Positions 1 to 9,157 are shown, numbered from the stretch's first letter. The stretch is DNA of 64,000 nucleotides from Cyclobacteriaceae bacterium (GCA_016786495.1 JAEUUJ010000059.1:62001-126000); one strand, 5' to 3'. Made by a program: numbers and translations. Notes: generated by a model from the sequence alone, not told the origin.

Positions 1-4
1 AAAA

Positions 5-26
5 AGTGTGGATTTTTTTACACACT
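5..26. repeat. Short inverted repeat before the sensory operon
   Basis: Six-base arms AGTGTG (5-10) and CACACT (21-26) flank a ten-base T-rich centre, 39 bases before the first kinase gene. It could be the end of an upstream terminator or an operator for the operon. The window edge prevents a decision. Confidence 0.25.
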
Positions 27-64
27 AATAAAATCATTGTTTTAGCATCGGTTACGGCATTGAA

Positions 65-1675
65 ATGTATAAATTGAAACCTTTTAAAAGCCGAAGCATT
101 GGTGCTATGATCCTGATTGTCGATGACAATGTTCAAAACATTTTCTCACTCCAACAGCTTCTTGAACTGCACAAGTTCAGAGTAGATTCAGCGGCTTCAG
201 GGCAGGAGGCGTTAAAGAAAATTCTTCAAAACGAGTATTCGCTAATCATCCTGGATGTTCAAATGCCCGACATGGACGGCTTTGAAGTTGCGGAAGCGAT
301 TTCTGGCTACAGCAAGTCGAAAGATATTCCGATCATTTTTTTATCTGCCATCAACACCCATAAGAAATACATCGCGAAAGGATACGGTTCAGGCGGAGTG
401 GATTACGTGACGAAACCTTTCGATCCGGATATTCTGCTCTTAAAAGTTAAAACGTTCTACAAGCTTTCCGAACAGCACCGCCGGCTGAATGAGATGGACA
501 AGATTCTGCGTGCAGAGATAGAAGTGCGCAAGAAGGTGGAAAGCGATTTACACGATCGCGTAGAGGAGTTGAAATCCACCCTTGAATCGATTCCGCAGAT
601 GGCCTTCAACACGGATGAGACGGGGAAAATTGAATTCGTGAACGAACGCTGGTCAGATTATAGTTCAGACCGGATGAATTTTCCTGAAACGGAGGGAATC
701 ACCATCTCGCATTGTATCGAGCAAGCTATTCTCGCTAGAAATCAATTCAAGCAGGAGGTTAAGATCAAGCGGATCGACAACCACGAATTCCGGTATCACC
801 TGCTATACATAACACCTGTCAGGAAAGAAGATAAGTTTTTCAAATGGGTTGGGATATTAACCGACATCCACGAGCAAAAAATGGCCTCGGAGGTGCTTGA
901 ACAAAAAGTTCAGCACCGCACGCAGGAGCTCAAGGAAGCGAATAAGCGACTGGAAGACAGCAATAACGAATTGCAGCAGTTTGCCTTTGTTGCGTCACAT
1001 GATTTACAGGAGCCCTTGCGGAAAATTCAGGTTTTCAGTGCCATGGTTCGGGAAGGCGCGACTCCGGAAAGGCCTGAATTCAAGCTCTACCTGAACAAGA
1101 TATCCGCTGCTGCCGAACGCATGCGGAGGATGATTACCGACTTGCTCGATTTCGCGCGCCCCCCTGAGTTGGATCAATTCACGAAGACTGATTTGAACAA
1201 AATTATTGAGGACGTGTTGAGCGACCTGGAGGTAAAAGTACGGACCCTTAACGCCAATGTTCGTGTGACTGACCTTGCAGAAATTGAAGTGGTACCCGGC
1301 CAGATGAAGCAACTTTTTCAAAACCTGATTTTAAACTCGCTGAAATTTGTGCGACCCGGTGCAACGCCTGAGATTCAAATCACCGGAGAGTTTGTAGCGC
1401 AGAAAGCGTTCACCGATCGTGCGGTCGGTACGGGCGACTATTACCGGATAACGGTGCGCGACAACGGAATTGGTTTCGATGAAATCTATGCCGAAAGGAT
1501 TTTTGAAATCTTTCAACGCCTCAATCAAAAGGATGCGTTTGAGGGTTCCGGTATCGGGCTTTCGATTGTGAAAAAGATTGTTGACCGGCATCGCGGCCTG
1601 ATCAAGGCGGCCGGTAAGAAAGGGGAAGGTGCAGTATTCACCATCATTCTCCCGGTAAACCATACGCGATCATAA
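65..1675 (+). CDS. Receiver-PAS histidine kinase (response regulator at N-terminus)
   Basis: Cytoplasmic sensor kinase of 536 residues with no membrane segment. An N-terminal receiver domain spans about 15-130, with acidic pocket D20/D21 and phospho-acceptor D64 in LDVQMPDMDG. A PAS-like domain follows at about 165-270, then a coiled coil. HisKA has H312 in the SHDLQEPLRK box, and the HATPase domain shows the N box, DNGIGF and GSGIGLSIV. The receiver-first order suggests that another kinase's phosphate, or the receiver state, tunes this kinase. A second possible start is Met15 (107), just before the receiver, because the first 14 residues are basic and poorly structured. It is the first gene of a five-gene (+) operon. 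The input signal is unknown. Confidence 0.9.
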   Translation: MYKLKPFKSRSIGAMILIVDDNVQNIFSLQQLLELHKFRVDSAASGQEALKKILQNEYSLIILDVQMPDMDGFEVAEAISGYSKSKDIPIIFLSAINTHKKYIAKGYGSGGVDYVTKPFDPDILLLKVKTFYKLSEQHRRLNEMDKILRAEIEVRKKVESDLHDRVEELKSTLESIPQMAFNTDETGKIEFVNERWSDYSSDRMNFPETEGITISHCIEQAILARNQFKQEVKIKRIDNHEFRYHLLYITPVRKEDKFFKWVGILTDIHEQKMASEVLEQKVQHRTQELKEANKRLEDSNNELQQFAFVASHDLQEPLRKIQVFSAMVREGATPERPEFKLYLNKISAAAERMRRMITDLLDFARPPELDQFTKTDLNKIIEDVLSDLEVKVRTLNANVRVTDLAEIEVVPGQMKQLFQNLILNSLKFVRPGATPEIQITGEFVAQKAFTDRAVGTGDYYRITVRDNGIGFDEIYAERIFEIFQRLNQKDAFEGSGIGLSIVKKIVDRHRGLIKAAGKKGEGAVFTIILPVNHTRS

Positions 1676-1702
1676 TGTGCTATAACCTGTGTGTTTTAAA
1701 CC

Positions 1703-4700
1703 ATGAGCAAGAATTACAAACGTAACCTGAGAATCGGCTTTGGAGTTTCACTTTTCATTCTGATGATTACCTCAGTTGCCTCGTTCATCAGTATCCGCAG
1801 CCTCCTGGACAGTGCTGATATGGTTGATCATACCAACGAAGTTATCATTCAGCTGAACAGTATCGAAGCCGGCCTGCGCGATGCGGAGGCTGCGCAACGC
1901 GGCTACCTGCTTACAAAAGATACGGAGTTTTTAGCACCGTTCACCAAAGCCAAGCAGCGCACCGTTGATAGTCAGATGGCGGTAAAACAACTCACTACTG
2001 ACAACCCCAGCCAGCAACAAACGGCAGATGAGCTCAAACGCCTCATTGATAGTCGCATTCGTGTGATGCACAACGTGATTACTATTTTTGATTCATCCGG
2101 GCTAATCAGTCGGACGGACATTCAGATGGGTAAGGACTTTACCGATTCGATTCGCCTGAACATTGAGTTGATGAAATCGCGCGAGCAACAGCTCATGCTG
2201 GAACGCACTGAGCGCATGAATGCGTTTGCAATGTATACACCGATGTTGATTACGGTTGCTGCTATCATAGCCTTGATTATTACGGTTTCGTTTTATTCCC
2301 GCGTGTCGAGTGATTTTGAGGAGAAGTCGCGGCTGCAGGCCGAACTGGAGGAAAAGGACCGGGTTATTACGCAGCGCATTGATATCATCCGCGGTATTGC
2401 CGACAAGATTTCGGGTGGTAATTACTCGGTTCGGGTCTCAGACGATCAAAGCGATGCGTTGGGAAATGTGGCGGGTGCGCTTAATAAAATGGCATCTTCG
2501 CTCCAGACGTCTTTTACAAAACTTTCTGATAACGAATGGCTGCAGTCAGGCATCAATCAACTCAACGATGTGATTATCGGAGAAAAGCCGCTGAACAAGC
2601 TTTGTCAGGAGATTCTTGAATTCATCTGTCCATACATTAACAGTCAAACCGGAGCATTTTATATTGCCGAGCATGACAACCTCGTGATTCAGGCCGGGTA
2701 CGCTTATTTACCAGGTTCATCCGGTCAAGCCGTGAAAATGGGCGAAGGTTTTATCGGGCAGGCGGTTGTTTCCGGTAAGCTGATGGAACTCCGCGACATC
2801 CCCGAAGAAAGTGTTTACATCAGCTTTACGTCGGGCCAGGCAAAGCCAAAACATGTGGTTGCGTTACCCTTGTTTGACGGATATGCCATCAAAGGCGGTA
2901 TTGAGTTGGCGTCACTGGGAACCTTCACCGAACGCGAACTGGAGTTCCTGAAACTGGCCGCTTCCAACATTGCGATTGCGATCAGCATCGCGCAGAATCG
3001 TAAACGCATGCAAGAGTTGCTGGAAGAAACACAATCACAGTCGGAGGAATTGCAGGCACAGCACAGTGAGCTTGAAAATATGAACAGCGAATTGGAGGTT
3101 CAGGCCGAGAAGCTTCAGGCATCGGAAGAAGAACTCAGAGTTCAGCAGGAAGAGTTGAAACAGGCTAATCAGGAACTGGAAGAACGCAGCCGCTTGCTCG
3201 AAGAACGCAATCAGGTTATTACCGAACGCAATTTCGAAATTCAGGCGAAAGCCAAGGAACTGGAACTGAGCACCCGGTATAAATCGGAGTTTCTGGCAAA
3301 CATGTCGCACGAGCTGCGCACTCCGCTCAATTCAATCCTGCTGCTTTCGCGACTGATGGGGGAGAACAATGAAAAGAACTTATCGTCCGATCAGGTTGAA
3401 TACGCGCGGGTGATCCAAAGTTCAGGACAAGGATTGCTTTCACTCATTGATGAGATTCTTGACTTGTCGAAGATTGAATCCGGTAAGATGGAGCTGGAGT
3501 ATATGCCCGTTTCCCTGCGCGAGATTGCCCGGGAGATGCAGAGTTTGTTTAATCCGGTTGCACAAGACAAGGGGATTGAGTTTAGGGTAGAACTTGACAG
3601 TAAAGTGCCCGAGCAGATCGAAACGGATAAGCTTCGCCTGGAACAGGTTATTCGTAACCTGTTGTCGAACGCCATTAAATTTACGGCAGAGGGGTATGTT
3701 AGCCTCACCGTCAAACCTTCCGCTCAGCATCGCGATCACCTCGACATTATCGTAAAGGATACCGGTATCGGCATTCCGGAAGAAAAGCAACGTCTGGTGT
3801 TTGAAGCGTTTCAGCAAGCCGATGGATCGACCCGGAGAAAATATGGTGGCACGGGATTGGGCCTTTCCATCAGTCGCGAACTTGTCAAACTTTTGGGTGG
3901 AGAGATAGAGTTGAAGAGTGTGGTGGGCGAGGGTAGTGAGTTTACGCTCCATCTGCCGGTGGAAAAGGTCACGGCTCAAAAGAGGATATTCATGCAGGAA
4001 CCGACCGATGAAATCGTGCCGGCTAAACGTGCTTCGGGCAAATACATCAGTTCGGAAGTTCCCGAAAACATTCCGGACGACCGGAGTACGGTTCAGTCTG
4101 GTGATCAGGTGATGTTGATCGTAGAGGATGATATCAATTTCGCGAAGTCGTTGCTTGACTTTACCCGCAAGCGGGGATACAAAGGCGTGGTGGCTGTGCG
4201 GGGCGATGAAGGCCTTGAACTTGCACGCCAGTTGTTGCCCGTGGGGATTTTACTGGATATTCAACTGCCCGTGATGAGCGGCTGGGAAGTGATGGATGAA
4301 CTGAAAAGTGACCCGGAAACCCGGCACATTCCGGTACACATCATGTCATCGTATGAGTTGAAAAGTGAAAGCCTCGTGAAAGGTGCGGTTGATTTCATCA
4401 ACAAACCGATGGCCTTCGAACAGATGCAGAACATCTTTGAGAAGATTGAGTATGTACTTACGCATCATCCGAAGAAAGTCCTGATCGTGGAAGAAAACAC
4501 CAAACATGCCCGGGCGCTGGCGTACTTCCTGGAAACATACGACATCAACCTGGATGTTAAAACCGGTGTTGCAGATGCTGTTTCTTCCCTGAAACAGGAG
4601 GATATCGACTGTGTGATTCTGGATATGGGAATTCCGGATCAGAAGTCGTACGATACGCTGGAGGAGGTAAAGAAAATTCCGGGTCTCGAGAACTTGCCGA

Positions 4701-5293
4701 TCATCATTTTCACGGGCAAAAGCTTGTCGAAAACGGAAGAAGTAAAAATTAAGAAGTATGCCGATTCGATTGTGATTAAAACGGCACATTCGTACAAACG
4801 GATTCTGGATGAGGTCTCACTCTTCCTGCACCTCATGGAAAGCAAGCACAAGAAAGACGACAGCAAGCCAAAATACAGCAAACTTGGAGCGTTGAACGAA
4901 GTGCTGAGTAATAAAACGGTATTGATTGCAGACGATGATATGCGAAATATCTTCTCACTTACCAAGGCCCTCGAAAGTTACAAGATGAACGTAATCACCG
5001 CAGTGGATGGCAAAGATGCGTTAAAACAACTGCGGGGGAATAAGAACGTTGATATTGTGTTAATGGACATGATGATGCCGGAAATGGATGGCTACGAATC
5101 CACGCGCGAGATCCGGAAGGACCGTAAGCTTCGCGATATTCCGGTAATTGCCGTTACCGCAAAGGCCATGATGGGAGACCGCGCCAAGTGCATCAGTGCG
5201 GGAGCCTCAGATTATATTACCAAACCGGTTGATATCGACCAGTTGCTATCGTTGCTGCGGGTATGGTTGTATGAAAGCGGAAATAAAAAATAG
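1703..5293 (+). CDS. Hybrid histidine kinase: CHASE3-HAMP-GAF-HisKA-HATPase with three receivers
   Basis: Large membrane-bound hybrid kinase of 1196 residues. Transmembrane helices near 12-32 and 178-200 enclose a CHASE3-type helical sensor that contains the typical EAAQRGYLLT motif. HAMP lies at about 200-255, GAF at about 275-430, and a long Glu/Gln-rich coiled coil at about 433-525. HisKA carries H536 in MSHELRTPLN, and the HATPase domain has DTGIGI and GTGLGLSIS. Three receivers follow with acceptors D852, D974 and D1122. The third (MDMMMPEMDG) closely resembles the single-domain receiver encoded next, as though one derives from the other. In the second receiver the segment after the acceptor (DMGIPDQKS) is atypical. 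Such architectures integrate membrane and cytoplasmic signals. The ligand is unknown. Confidence 0.92.
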   Translation: MSKNYKRNLRIGFGVSLFILMITSVASFISIRSLLDSADMVDHTNEVIIQLNSIEAGLRDAEAAQRGYLLTKDTEFLAPFTKAKQRTVDSQMAVKQLTTDNPSQQQTADELKRLIDSRIRVMHNVITIFDSSGLISRTDIQMGKDFTDSIRLNIELMKSREQQLMLERTERMNAFAMYTPMLITVAAIIALIITVSFYSRVSSDFEEKSRLQAELEEKDRVITQRIDIIRGIADKISGGNYSVRVSDDQSDALGNVAGALNKMASSLQTSFTKLSDNEWLQSGINQLNDVIIGEKPLNKLCQEILEFICPYINSQTGAFYIAEHDNLVIQAGYAYLPGSSGQAVKMGEGFIGQAVVSGKLMELRDIPEESVYISFTSGQAKPKHVVALPLFDGYAIKGGIELASLGTFTERELEFLKLAASNIAIAISIAQNRKRMQELLEETQSQSEELQAQHSELENMNSELEVQAEKLQASEEELRVQQEELKQANQELEERSRLLEERNQVITERNFEIQAKAKELELSTRYKSEFLANMSHELRTPLNSILLLSRLMGENNEKNLSSDQVEYARVIQSSGQGLLSLIDEILDLSKIESGKMELEYMPVSLREIAREMQSLFNPVAQDKGIEFRVELDSKVPEQIETDKLRLEQVIRNLLSNAIKFTAEGYVSLTVKPSAQHRDHLDIIVKDTGIGIPEEKQRLVFEAFQQADGSTRRKYGGTGLGLSISRELVKLLGGEIELKSVVGEGSEFTLHLPVEKVTAQKRIFMQEPTDEIVPAKRASGKYISSEVPENIPDDRSTVQSGDQVMLIVEDDINFAKSLLDFTRKRGYKGVVAVRGDEGLELARQLLPVGILLDIQLPVMSGWEVMDELKSDPETRHIPVHIMSSYELKSESLVKGAVDFINKPMAFEQMQNIFEKIEYVLTHHPKKVLIVEENTKHARALAYFLETYDINLDVKTGVADAVSSLKQEDIDCVILDMGIPDQKSYDTLEEVKKIPGLENLPIIIFTGKSLSKTEEVKIKKYADSIVIKTAHSYKRILDEVSLFLHLMESKHKKDDSKPKYSKLGALNEVLSNKTVLIADDDMRNIFSLTKALESYKMNVITAVDGKDALKQLRGNKNVDIVLMDMMMPEMDGYESTREIRKDRKLRDIPVIAVTAKAMMGDRAKCISAGASDYITKPVDIDQLLSLLRVWLYESGNKK

Positions 5294-5671
5294 ATGAAGG
5301 GTATGGGTAAGAAAGTCCTCATCGTAGATGATGATACACGCAATATTTTTGCACTTACGGCTGTTTTGAAATCAAAAGGTTATTCGTGCATCTCCGCTCC
5401 GGGATCATTGGAGGCCCTGAAATTGCTCAGTAGCAATCATGATGTAGGAATGGTGTTGCTGGATATGATGATGCCGGAAATGGATGGATATGAAATGCTT
5501 GCTATGCTTCGAAAGAGTTCGAATGCCGGTCTGCCGGTAATAGCTGTTACCGCGCAGGCGATGATCGGAGATCGTGAAAAATGTCTGGCTGCGGGAGCTG
5601 ACGGCTATGTTTCGAAACCGGTGGATGTTGATGCGTTGACGGACTTACTGAATAAGTATCTTCAGAAATGA
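5294..5671 (+). CDS. Single-domain response regulator (CheY-like)
   Basis: 125 residues making only a receiver domain: VDDD acidic pocket, acceptor D57 in LDMMMPEMDG, conserved Thr in AVTAQ and Lys in SKPVD. The ATG follows the stop codon of the hybrid kinase with no gap, and the 3' end overlaps cheR by four bases (ATGA), so translation is probably coupled across the three genes. With no output domain it should act by protein contact or as a phosphate shuttle between the two kinases. Its sequence is nearest to the third receiver of the preceding kinase. Confidence 0.92.
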   Translation: MKGMGKKVLIVDDDTRNIFALTAVLKSKGYSCISAPGSLEALKLLSSNHDVGMVLLDMMMPEMDGYEMLAMLRKSSNAGLPVIAVTAQAMIGDREKCLAAGADGYVSKPVDVDALTDLLNKYLQK

Positions 5672-6495
5672 ATGACGATCTTCAACTAACGGATGGGCAA
5701 ATTGAGATCATTCTTTCCGATCTTATTGAACAGTACGGGTATGATTTCACCAACTATTCATCGGCTTCCCTGAAGAGACGCATTCAGCGACTCATTACAA
5801 TGGATAAGGTGGTAAGTTTTGCGGAATTCAGGCACCGGATTCAGCATGATGCAGCGTATTTTAAACGCTTTGTGGAACAAGTCACTGTAAACGTAACGGA
5901 AATGTTCCGCGATGCCCATTTCTATCGAACGCTTCGGGAAGAGGTGATTCCGGAGCTTGCCACCAGACCGTTAATCCGCATCTGGCATGCCGGATGTTCA
6001 ACGGGCGAAGAGGTTTACTCGATGGCAATTTTGCTTCATGAGGCGAACCTGCTGCATAAGTCGTTGCTCTATGCAACCGATATTAACCCCACGGTACTGG
6101 AAAAGGTAAGGCTGGGGATGTTCCCCATGAGTCAGATGAAGCAGTATTCAGAGAACTACATCCAGTCGGGCGGAAGAAACGATTTCTCAAAATATTATAT
6201 CGCGCAGTACGACACAGCCAAGTTCGATGACTCATTCAAAACCCGCATTATCCTTGCTACGCATAATCTGGTTTCGGATACTTCGTTTAATGAGTTTCAA
6301 CTGATTCTGTGCAGGAATGTGATGATCTATTTTGATAAAGAACTACAAGACCGGGCACTGGAGTTGTTTGATAACAGCCTGGAAAAACTTGGATTTCTGG
6401 GGCTTGGGTCAAAAGAGACCATGAAGTTTTCATCGCTTGTAAGCCGGTACAAGCAATTACCGAATAAAGAAAAGATTTGGCGGAAAATGAGCTAG
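5668..6495 (+). CDS. cheR: CheR-type protein-glutamate methyltransferase
   Basis: 275 residues. The family transfers a methyl group from S-adenosylmethionine to glutamate side chains of chemoreceptors. The N-terminal helical CheR domain (about 10-70, with YSSASLKRRI) is followed by the methyltransferase fold, with the SAM-binding segment WHAGCSTGEEVYS, the acidic strand YATDINPTVLEK and the late CRNVMIYFD motif. Length fits the family. It overlaps the preceding receiver gene by four bases and is followed one base later by cheB. No methyl-accepting receptor is encoded here, so the substrate may be the CHASE3 kinase or an unlinked protein. Confidence 0.93.
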   Translation: MNDDLQLTDGQIEIILSDLIEQYGYDFTNYSSASLKRRIQRLITMDKVVSFAEFRHRIQHDAAYFKRFVEQVTVNVTEMFRDAHFYRTLREEVIPELATRPLIRIWHAGCSTGEEVYSMAILLHEANLLHKSLLYATDINPTVLEKVRLGMFPMSQMKQYSENYIQSGGRNDFSKYYIAQYDTAKFDDSFKTRIILATHNLVSDTSFNEFQLILCRNVMIYFDKELQDRALELFDNSLEKLGFLGLGSKETMKFSSLVSRYKQLPNKEKIWRKMS

Positions 6496-6496
6496 T

Positions 6497-7066
6497 ATGC
6501 AACCTGATTTCAATATTGTATTGATCGGAGGTTCGGCAGGCAGTTTAAGTCGTGTGTTACGACTCCTGCCACACCTGACAAAGAAACTAAACATTGCAGT
6601 AATCCTGATTTTTCATCGCAAAGAGGATGAGGATTCGGTACTGCACGATGTGCTGGCCCATAAGTCGGAGTTTACGGTAAAGGAAGTGGAGGATAAAGAT
6701 CCGATCGAGCGCCGCCATGTATACATTGCCCCGGCCGATTATCATTTACTGTTGGAGAAAGACCTGACTTTCTCGCTGGATATGTCGGAGAAAATCAACT
6801 ACAGTCGCCCCAGCATAGATGTAACGTTTGAATCAGCAGCGGACGCATTCGGTGAGTCTGTTATCGGTTTGCTGCTCTCGGGTGCGAATGCCGATGGGGT
6901 GGATGGTTTGAGGCGAATCCGCGAGGAGGGAGGAAGGATCGTTGTTCAGGATCCGCGCAGTGCCGAAGTTCCGTTTATGCCTCAGCAGGCGGTTGACAGG
7001 CTTTCGATTGATCTGCTGCTTACGGAATTTAATATTGATGATTTCCTGAGCCTGGTAACGTCCTGA
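6497..7066 (+). CDS. cheB: Stand-alone CheB methylesterase domain
   Basis: 189 residues corresponding only to the catalytic half of CheB, without its usual N-terminal receiver. The family hydrolyses glutamyl methyl esters and deamidates glutamine on receptors. The catalytic triad is visible as S13 in GGSAGS, H40 in IFHRKED and D133 in SGANADGVDG. The spacing (27 and 120) matches classical CheB closely. It starts one base after the cheR stop. Without its own receiver its activity may be controlled by the small receiver at 5294-5671. It converges with the receiver gene on the other strand, leaving two bases between stop codons. Confidence 0.9.
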   Translation: MQPDFNIVLIGGSAGSLSRVLRLLPHLTKKLNIAVILIFHRKEDEDSVLHDVLAHKSEFTVKEVEDKDPIERRHVYIAPADYHLLLEKDLTFSLDMSEKINYSRPSIDVTFESAADAFGESVIGLLLSGANADGVDGLRRIREEGGRIVVQDPRSAEVPFMPQQAVDRLSIDLLLTEFNIDDFLSLVTS

Positions 7067-7068
7067 CG

Positions 7069-7470
7069 CTACAATGTTCTGTTTACAACGCGGAGTACGT
7101 TAGCAAACTCCTCGATGGTTGATGGTTTTACAATAAAGTCACGTGCGCCCAAATCCTTTATTTTTTGGATGATTTTCGAATCAGACGAAGTGGAACACAT
7201 ATAGATCGGTACGTGCCTCAGGTGATCGAATGTACGCAGTATTTCGAGGCATTCAATGCCGTTCATCCGGGGCATGTTAACATCCAAGAAGATGCATTCC
7301 GGTTGAAAGAAACGATCGCTGCGCACCCGATCCAGAGCGTGTACGCCATCATTCGCAAACGTGCACTCAATGTCTCGGTCGACCTTCTCAACGGCAATCG
7401 TGAAAATCTCCTGATCGTCCTGATCATCATCGATTACAAACCATAGCTTTTGGTTAGAAGCTTTATTCAT
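7069..7470 (-). CDS. Response regulator receiver protein
   Basis: 133 residues with a single receiver domain: DDDQDD pocket, acceptor D63 in FLDVNMPRMNG, STSS switch region and VKPS lysine. No output domain is present. It lies on the opposite strand to the sensory operon and 24 bases after another receiver gene (7495-7941) in the same direction, so the two are probably co-transcribed. This subfamily with an extended acidic N-terminus is abundant in Bacteroidota and often partners orphan hybrid kinases. The partner here is not known. Confidence 0.9.
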   Translation of the reverse strand: MNKASNQKLWFVIDDDQDDQEIFTIAVEKVDRDIECTFANDGVHALDRVRSDRFFQPECIFLDVNMPRMNGIECLEILRTFDHLRHVPIYMCSTSSDSKIIQKIKDLGARDFIVKPSTIEEFANVLRVVNRTL

Positions 7471-7494
7471 GCCGGGTTACGCGGGTTTATGCAC

Positions 7495-7941
7495 TTATGC
7501 GTTTACAACAAATTGAGATTTTTGAGGAAAGTACATCGTCTTTTTCCAGTCGATGGCGAGGATTCGTTCGAGAATGCTCTTCAGGTCGTTAATTGAATTA
7601 GGCTTGATGACGTACAAATTCGAGCCTTCGCGGTAGCAATATTCAACACTGTTTAAATCGTTCAGGGAAGAATAAACAATGATGGGTAAGCTGTCGTACT
7701 TCTTATTCGCACGGATTTCCTTCAGGCACTGCTTGCCGTCCATGCAGGGCATCAGCAGATCAAGGAACAGAATATCCGGAAGTTCATCATTCAGGCACTT
7801 TAACAGGATTTCTCCGTTTTCAGCGCGTTTTAATAAATAGGTAAAGGATGTTTCTTTTATCGCAATGGAGAAAATCAGGTAATCATCATCATCGTCTTCG
7901 GCAACCAGAATGTTAACAGGAGTAGTCGTATTGAGATTCAT
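7495..7941 (-). CDS. Response regulator receiver protein (Rcp1-like)
   Basis: 148 residues, receiver domain only. The N-terminus carries a run of acidic residues (EDDDDDY). The acceptor is D61 in LDLLMPCMDG, followed by VYSS and IKPNS switch residues. The long acidic pocket is typical of receivers paired with phytochrome-like or PAS hybrid kinases, but the pairing here is an inference. It is upstream of the receiver gene at 7069-7470 and probably heads a two-gene unit. A 15-base element starting 21 bases before the ATG is shared with the outer-membrane barrel gene at 14241-14744. Confidence 0.88.
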   Translation of the reverse strand: MNLNTTTPVNILVAEDDDDDYLIFSIAIKETSFTYLLKRAENGEILLKCLNDELPDILFLDLLMPCMDGKQCLKEIRANKKYDSLPIIVYSSLNDLNSVEYCYREGSNLYVIKPNSINDLKSILERILAIDWKKTMYFPQKSQFVVNA

Positions 7942-7962
7942 AGGAAGAACAAAAGGGGTTAG

Positions 7963-7977
7963 TAGTTATACATAGAA
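7963..7977 (-). promoter_or_regulatory. Shared 15-base upstream element, copy 1
   Basis: Read on the minus strand it is TTCTATGTATAACTA, 21 bases before the start of the receiver gene at 7941. The same 15 bases lie 24 bases before the gene starting at 14744. The position suits a promoter or 5' leader element. The role is inferred from position and identity only. Confidence 0.35.
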
Positions 7978-7980
7978 CGA

Positions 7981-8613
7981 TTAGTAATCATACGATTTTA
8001 CACGGTCGTCATTTTTCAGGAGTTCATTAACCTGATCAAGTTTCTCTCTGCCGCCCGCCAGTTCGCAAACCAGCACGTGATGGCTCTCGTTTTTAAGGTC
8101 GCGCTCAAAGCGGCAGCGGATGCCAAGCCTGGACATGTTTTCTTCAAGCATGGGCCGGAATGTCTCCTGATCCTGCAGGGTGATGCGATAAGTTCTAACC
8201 TGATGATGATTTTCGATCAGCAGTTTCACGCGTTCAAACCATGTTAGCACAATCAGTACCGCAATGGAGCTCACTACGGCAATCATATATTCGCCCGCGC
8301 CTACCGCCATACCGAGCGCTGCAGAAATCCAAATGGTGGTTGCGGTAGTTATACCGCTGATCGTAAGGCCGTCTTTGAAAATTACCCCGGCACCCAAAAA
8401 GCCAATGCCGGTAATGATGTTCGATGCAATGCGGTCAGGTGAATCTCCTCCGATGCTAATGGAGATCTCTGTGAAGATCGTTGAGCCCAGACAGATCACA
8501 ATCATGGTGCGAAGGCCCGCAGCCTTGCTGCGATATTCCCGCTCGACACCCAGGGCTGTTCCAATGGCAAACGAAAGCACAAGACGGAATGCAATTTCTA
8601 GATCAAAATCCAT
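7981..8613 (-). CDS. mgtC: MgtC/SapB family membrane protein
   Basis: 210 residues. The N-terminal half is hydrophobic with about four to five membrane helices and the hallmark MgtC motifs: ALGVEREYRSKAAGLRT, the glycine-rich ITGIGFLGAGVIFK and GITTATTIW. The C-terminal part (about 135-210) is a soluble ACT-like domain, as in the MgtC class from mycobacteria and enterobacteria. Family members help cells survive low magnesium and modulate the F-ATP synthase or other membrane transport. The exact role here is unproven. The gene starts two bases after the small gene at 8616-8849 ends and is probably co-transcribed with it. Confidence 0.88.
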   Translation of the reverse strand: MDFDLEIAFRLVLSFAIGTALGVEREYRSKAAGLRTMIVICLGSTIFTEISISIGGDSPDRIASNIITGIGFLGAGVIFKDGLTISGITTATTIWISAALGMAVGAGEYMIAVVSSIAVLIVLTWFERVKLLIENHHQVRTYRITLQDQETFRPMLEENMSRLGIRCRFERDLKNESHHVLVCELAGGREKLDQVNELLKNDDRVKSYDY

Positions 8614-8615
8614 AC

Positions 8616-8849
8616 TTACATCAGTTTTTCGTATCGGGCTTTTCCTAACAGGGTGAACTCAATTACGATGTTGTTTTGATTAAAGTTCGAGTACAACAGC
8701 TTGACGAGGTCGAGGTTCTGCATGGCGTTTGCCAGATCAAATCCCTCCTGAAATCTATCCTGATTCCAGGCGAGGGCTTCCATGACGTTTCCGAATCCGC
8801 GAACGCCCAGATTTTTGATTACCTGATTCATCAAATCATGCTGTTCCAT
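8616..8849 (-). CDS. Small conserved protein of unknown function upstream of mgtC
   Basis: 77 residues, predicted soluble and mainly helical (EQHDLMNQVIKNLG, DLANAMQNLDLVKLLYS), with no motif I recognise. The start used is the ATG at 8849; Met7 at 8831 is an alternative. The close spacing to mgtC (two bases) argues for a real co-transcribed gene. I cannot assign a function. Confidence 0.55.
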   Translation of the reverse strand: MEQHDLMNQVIKNLGVRGFGNVMEALAWNQDRFQEGFDLANAMQNLDLVKLLYSNFNQNNIVIEFTLLGKARYEKLM

Positions 8850-8944
8850 GCTGTAATGATCTGCAACAAACGCGAGAAATGCGAATTAAGTACTGAGTTT
8901 TTGAGTAACGGAACTAAATTGGAGCATTGTACATTATTAACGCT

Positions 8945-9157
8945 ATGAGCCGCGCATTTATTAAAGAAGGTGATGATCAATGGCTGGAGGATATTGCTCC
9001 AACCCTGCAGGCGCTGGTGAGTTTTCTCACGCGCGAAAATAATGGTATCCGGGTATACGAAACCGGAACTCATAAAGCCGAGGATGGTTCTGAGGTTTTT
9101 AGCATGAGCAACGGATTATCATATTCCAAGGCCAGTGGTCGCTGGAAGGTTATTTAA
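8945..9157 (+). CDS. Small conserved protein of unknown function
   Basis: 70 residues from the ATG at 8945 (the frame is open further upstream, but only to a TTG at 8927). The sequence MSRAFIKEGDDQWLEDI with a helical first half and a strand-rich C-terminal half (IRVYETGTHKAEDGSEVF) looks like a compact folded domain and is transcribed divergently from the mgtC pair. Small proteins of this kind are common in Bacteroidota genomes. I do not recognise a named family. Confidence 0.6.
   Translation: MSRAFIKEGDDQWLEDIAPTLQALVSFLTRENNGIRVYETGTHKAEDGSEVFSMSNGLSYSKASGRWKVI

Noticed and set aside
3440..3979. 179-codon minus-strand frame inside the hybrid kinase gene
   Set aside because: It is antisense to the HisKA/HATPase coding region, whose motifs are certain; the long frame follows from codon bias.
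8831..9073. 80-codon minus-strand frame
   Set aside because: It lies opposite the better candidate at 8945-9157 and overlaps the start of the gene at 8616-8849; no signal or motif.
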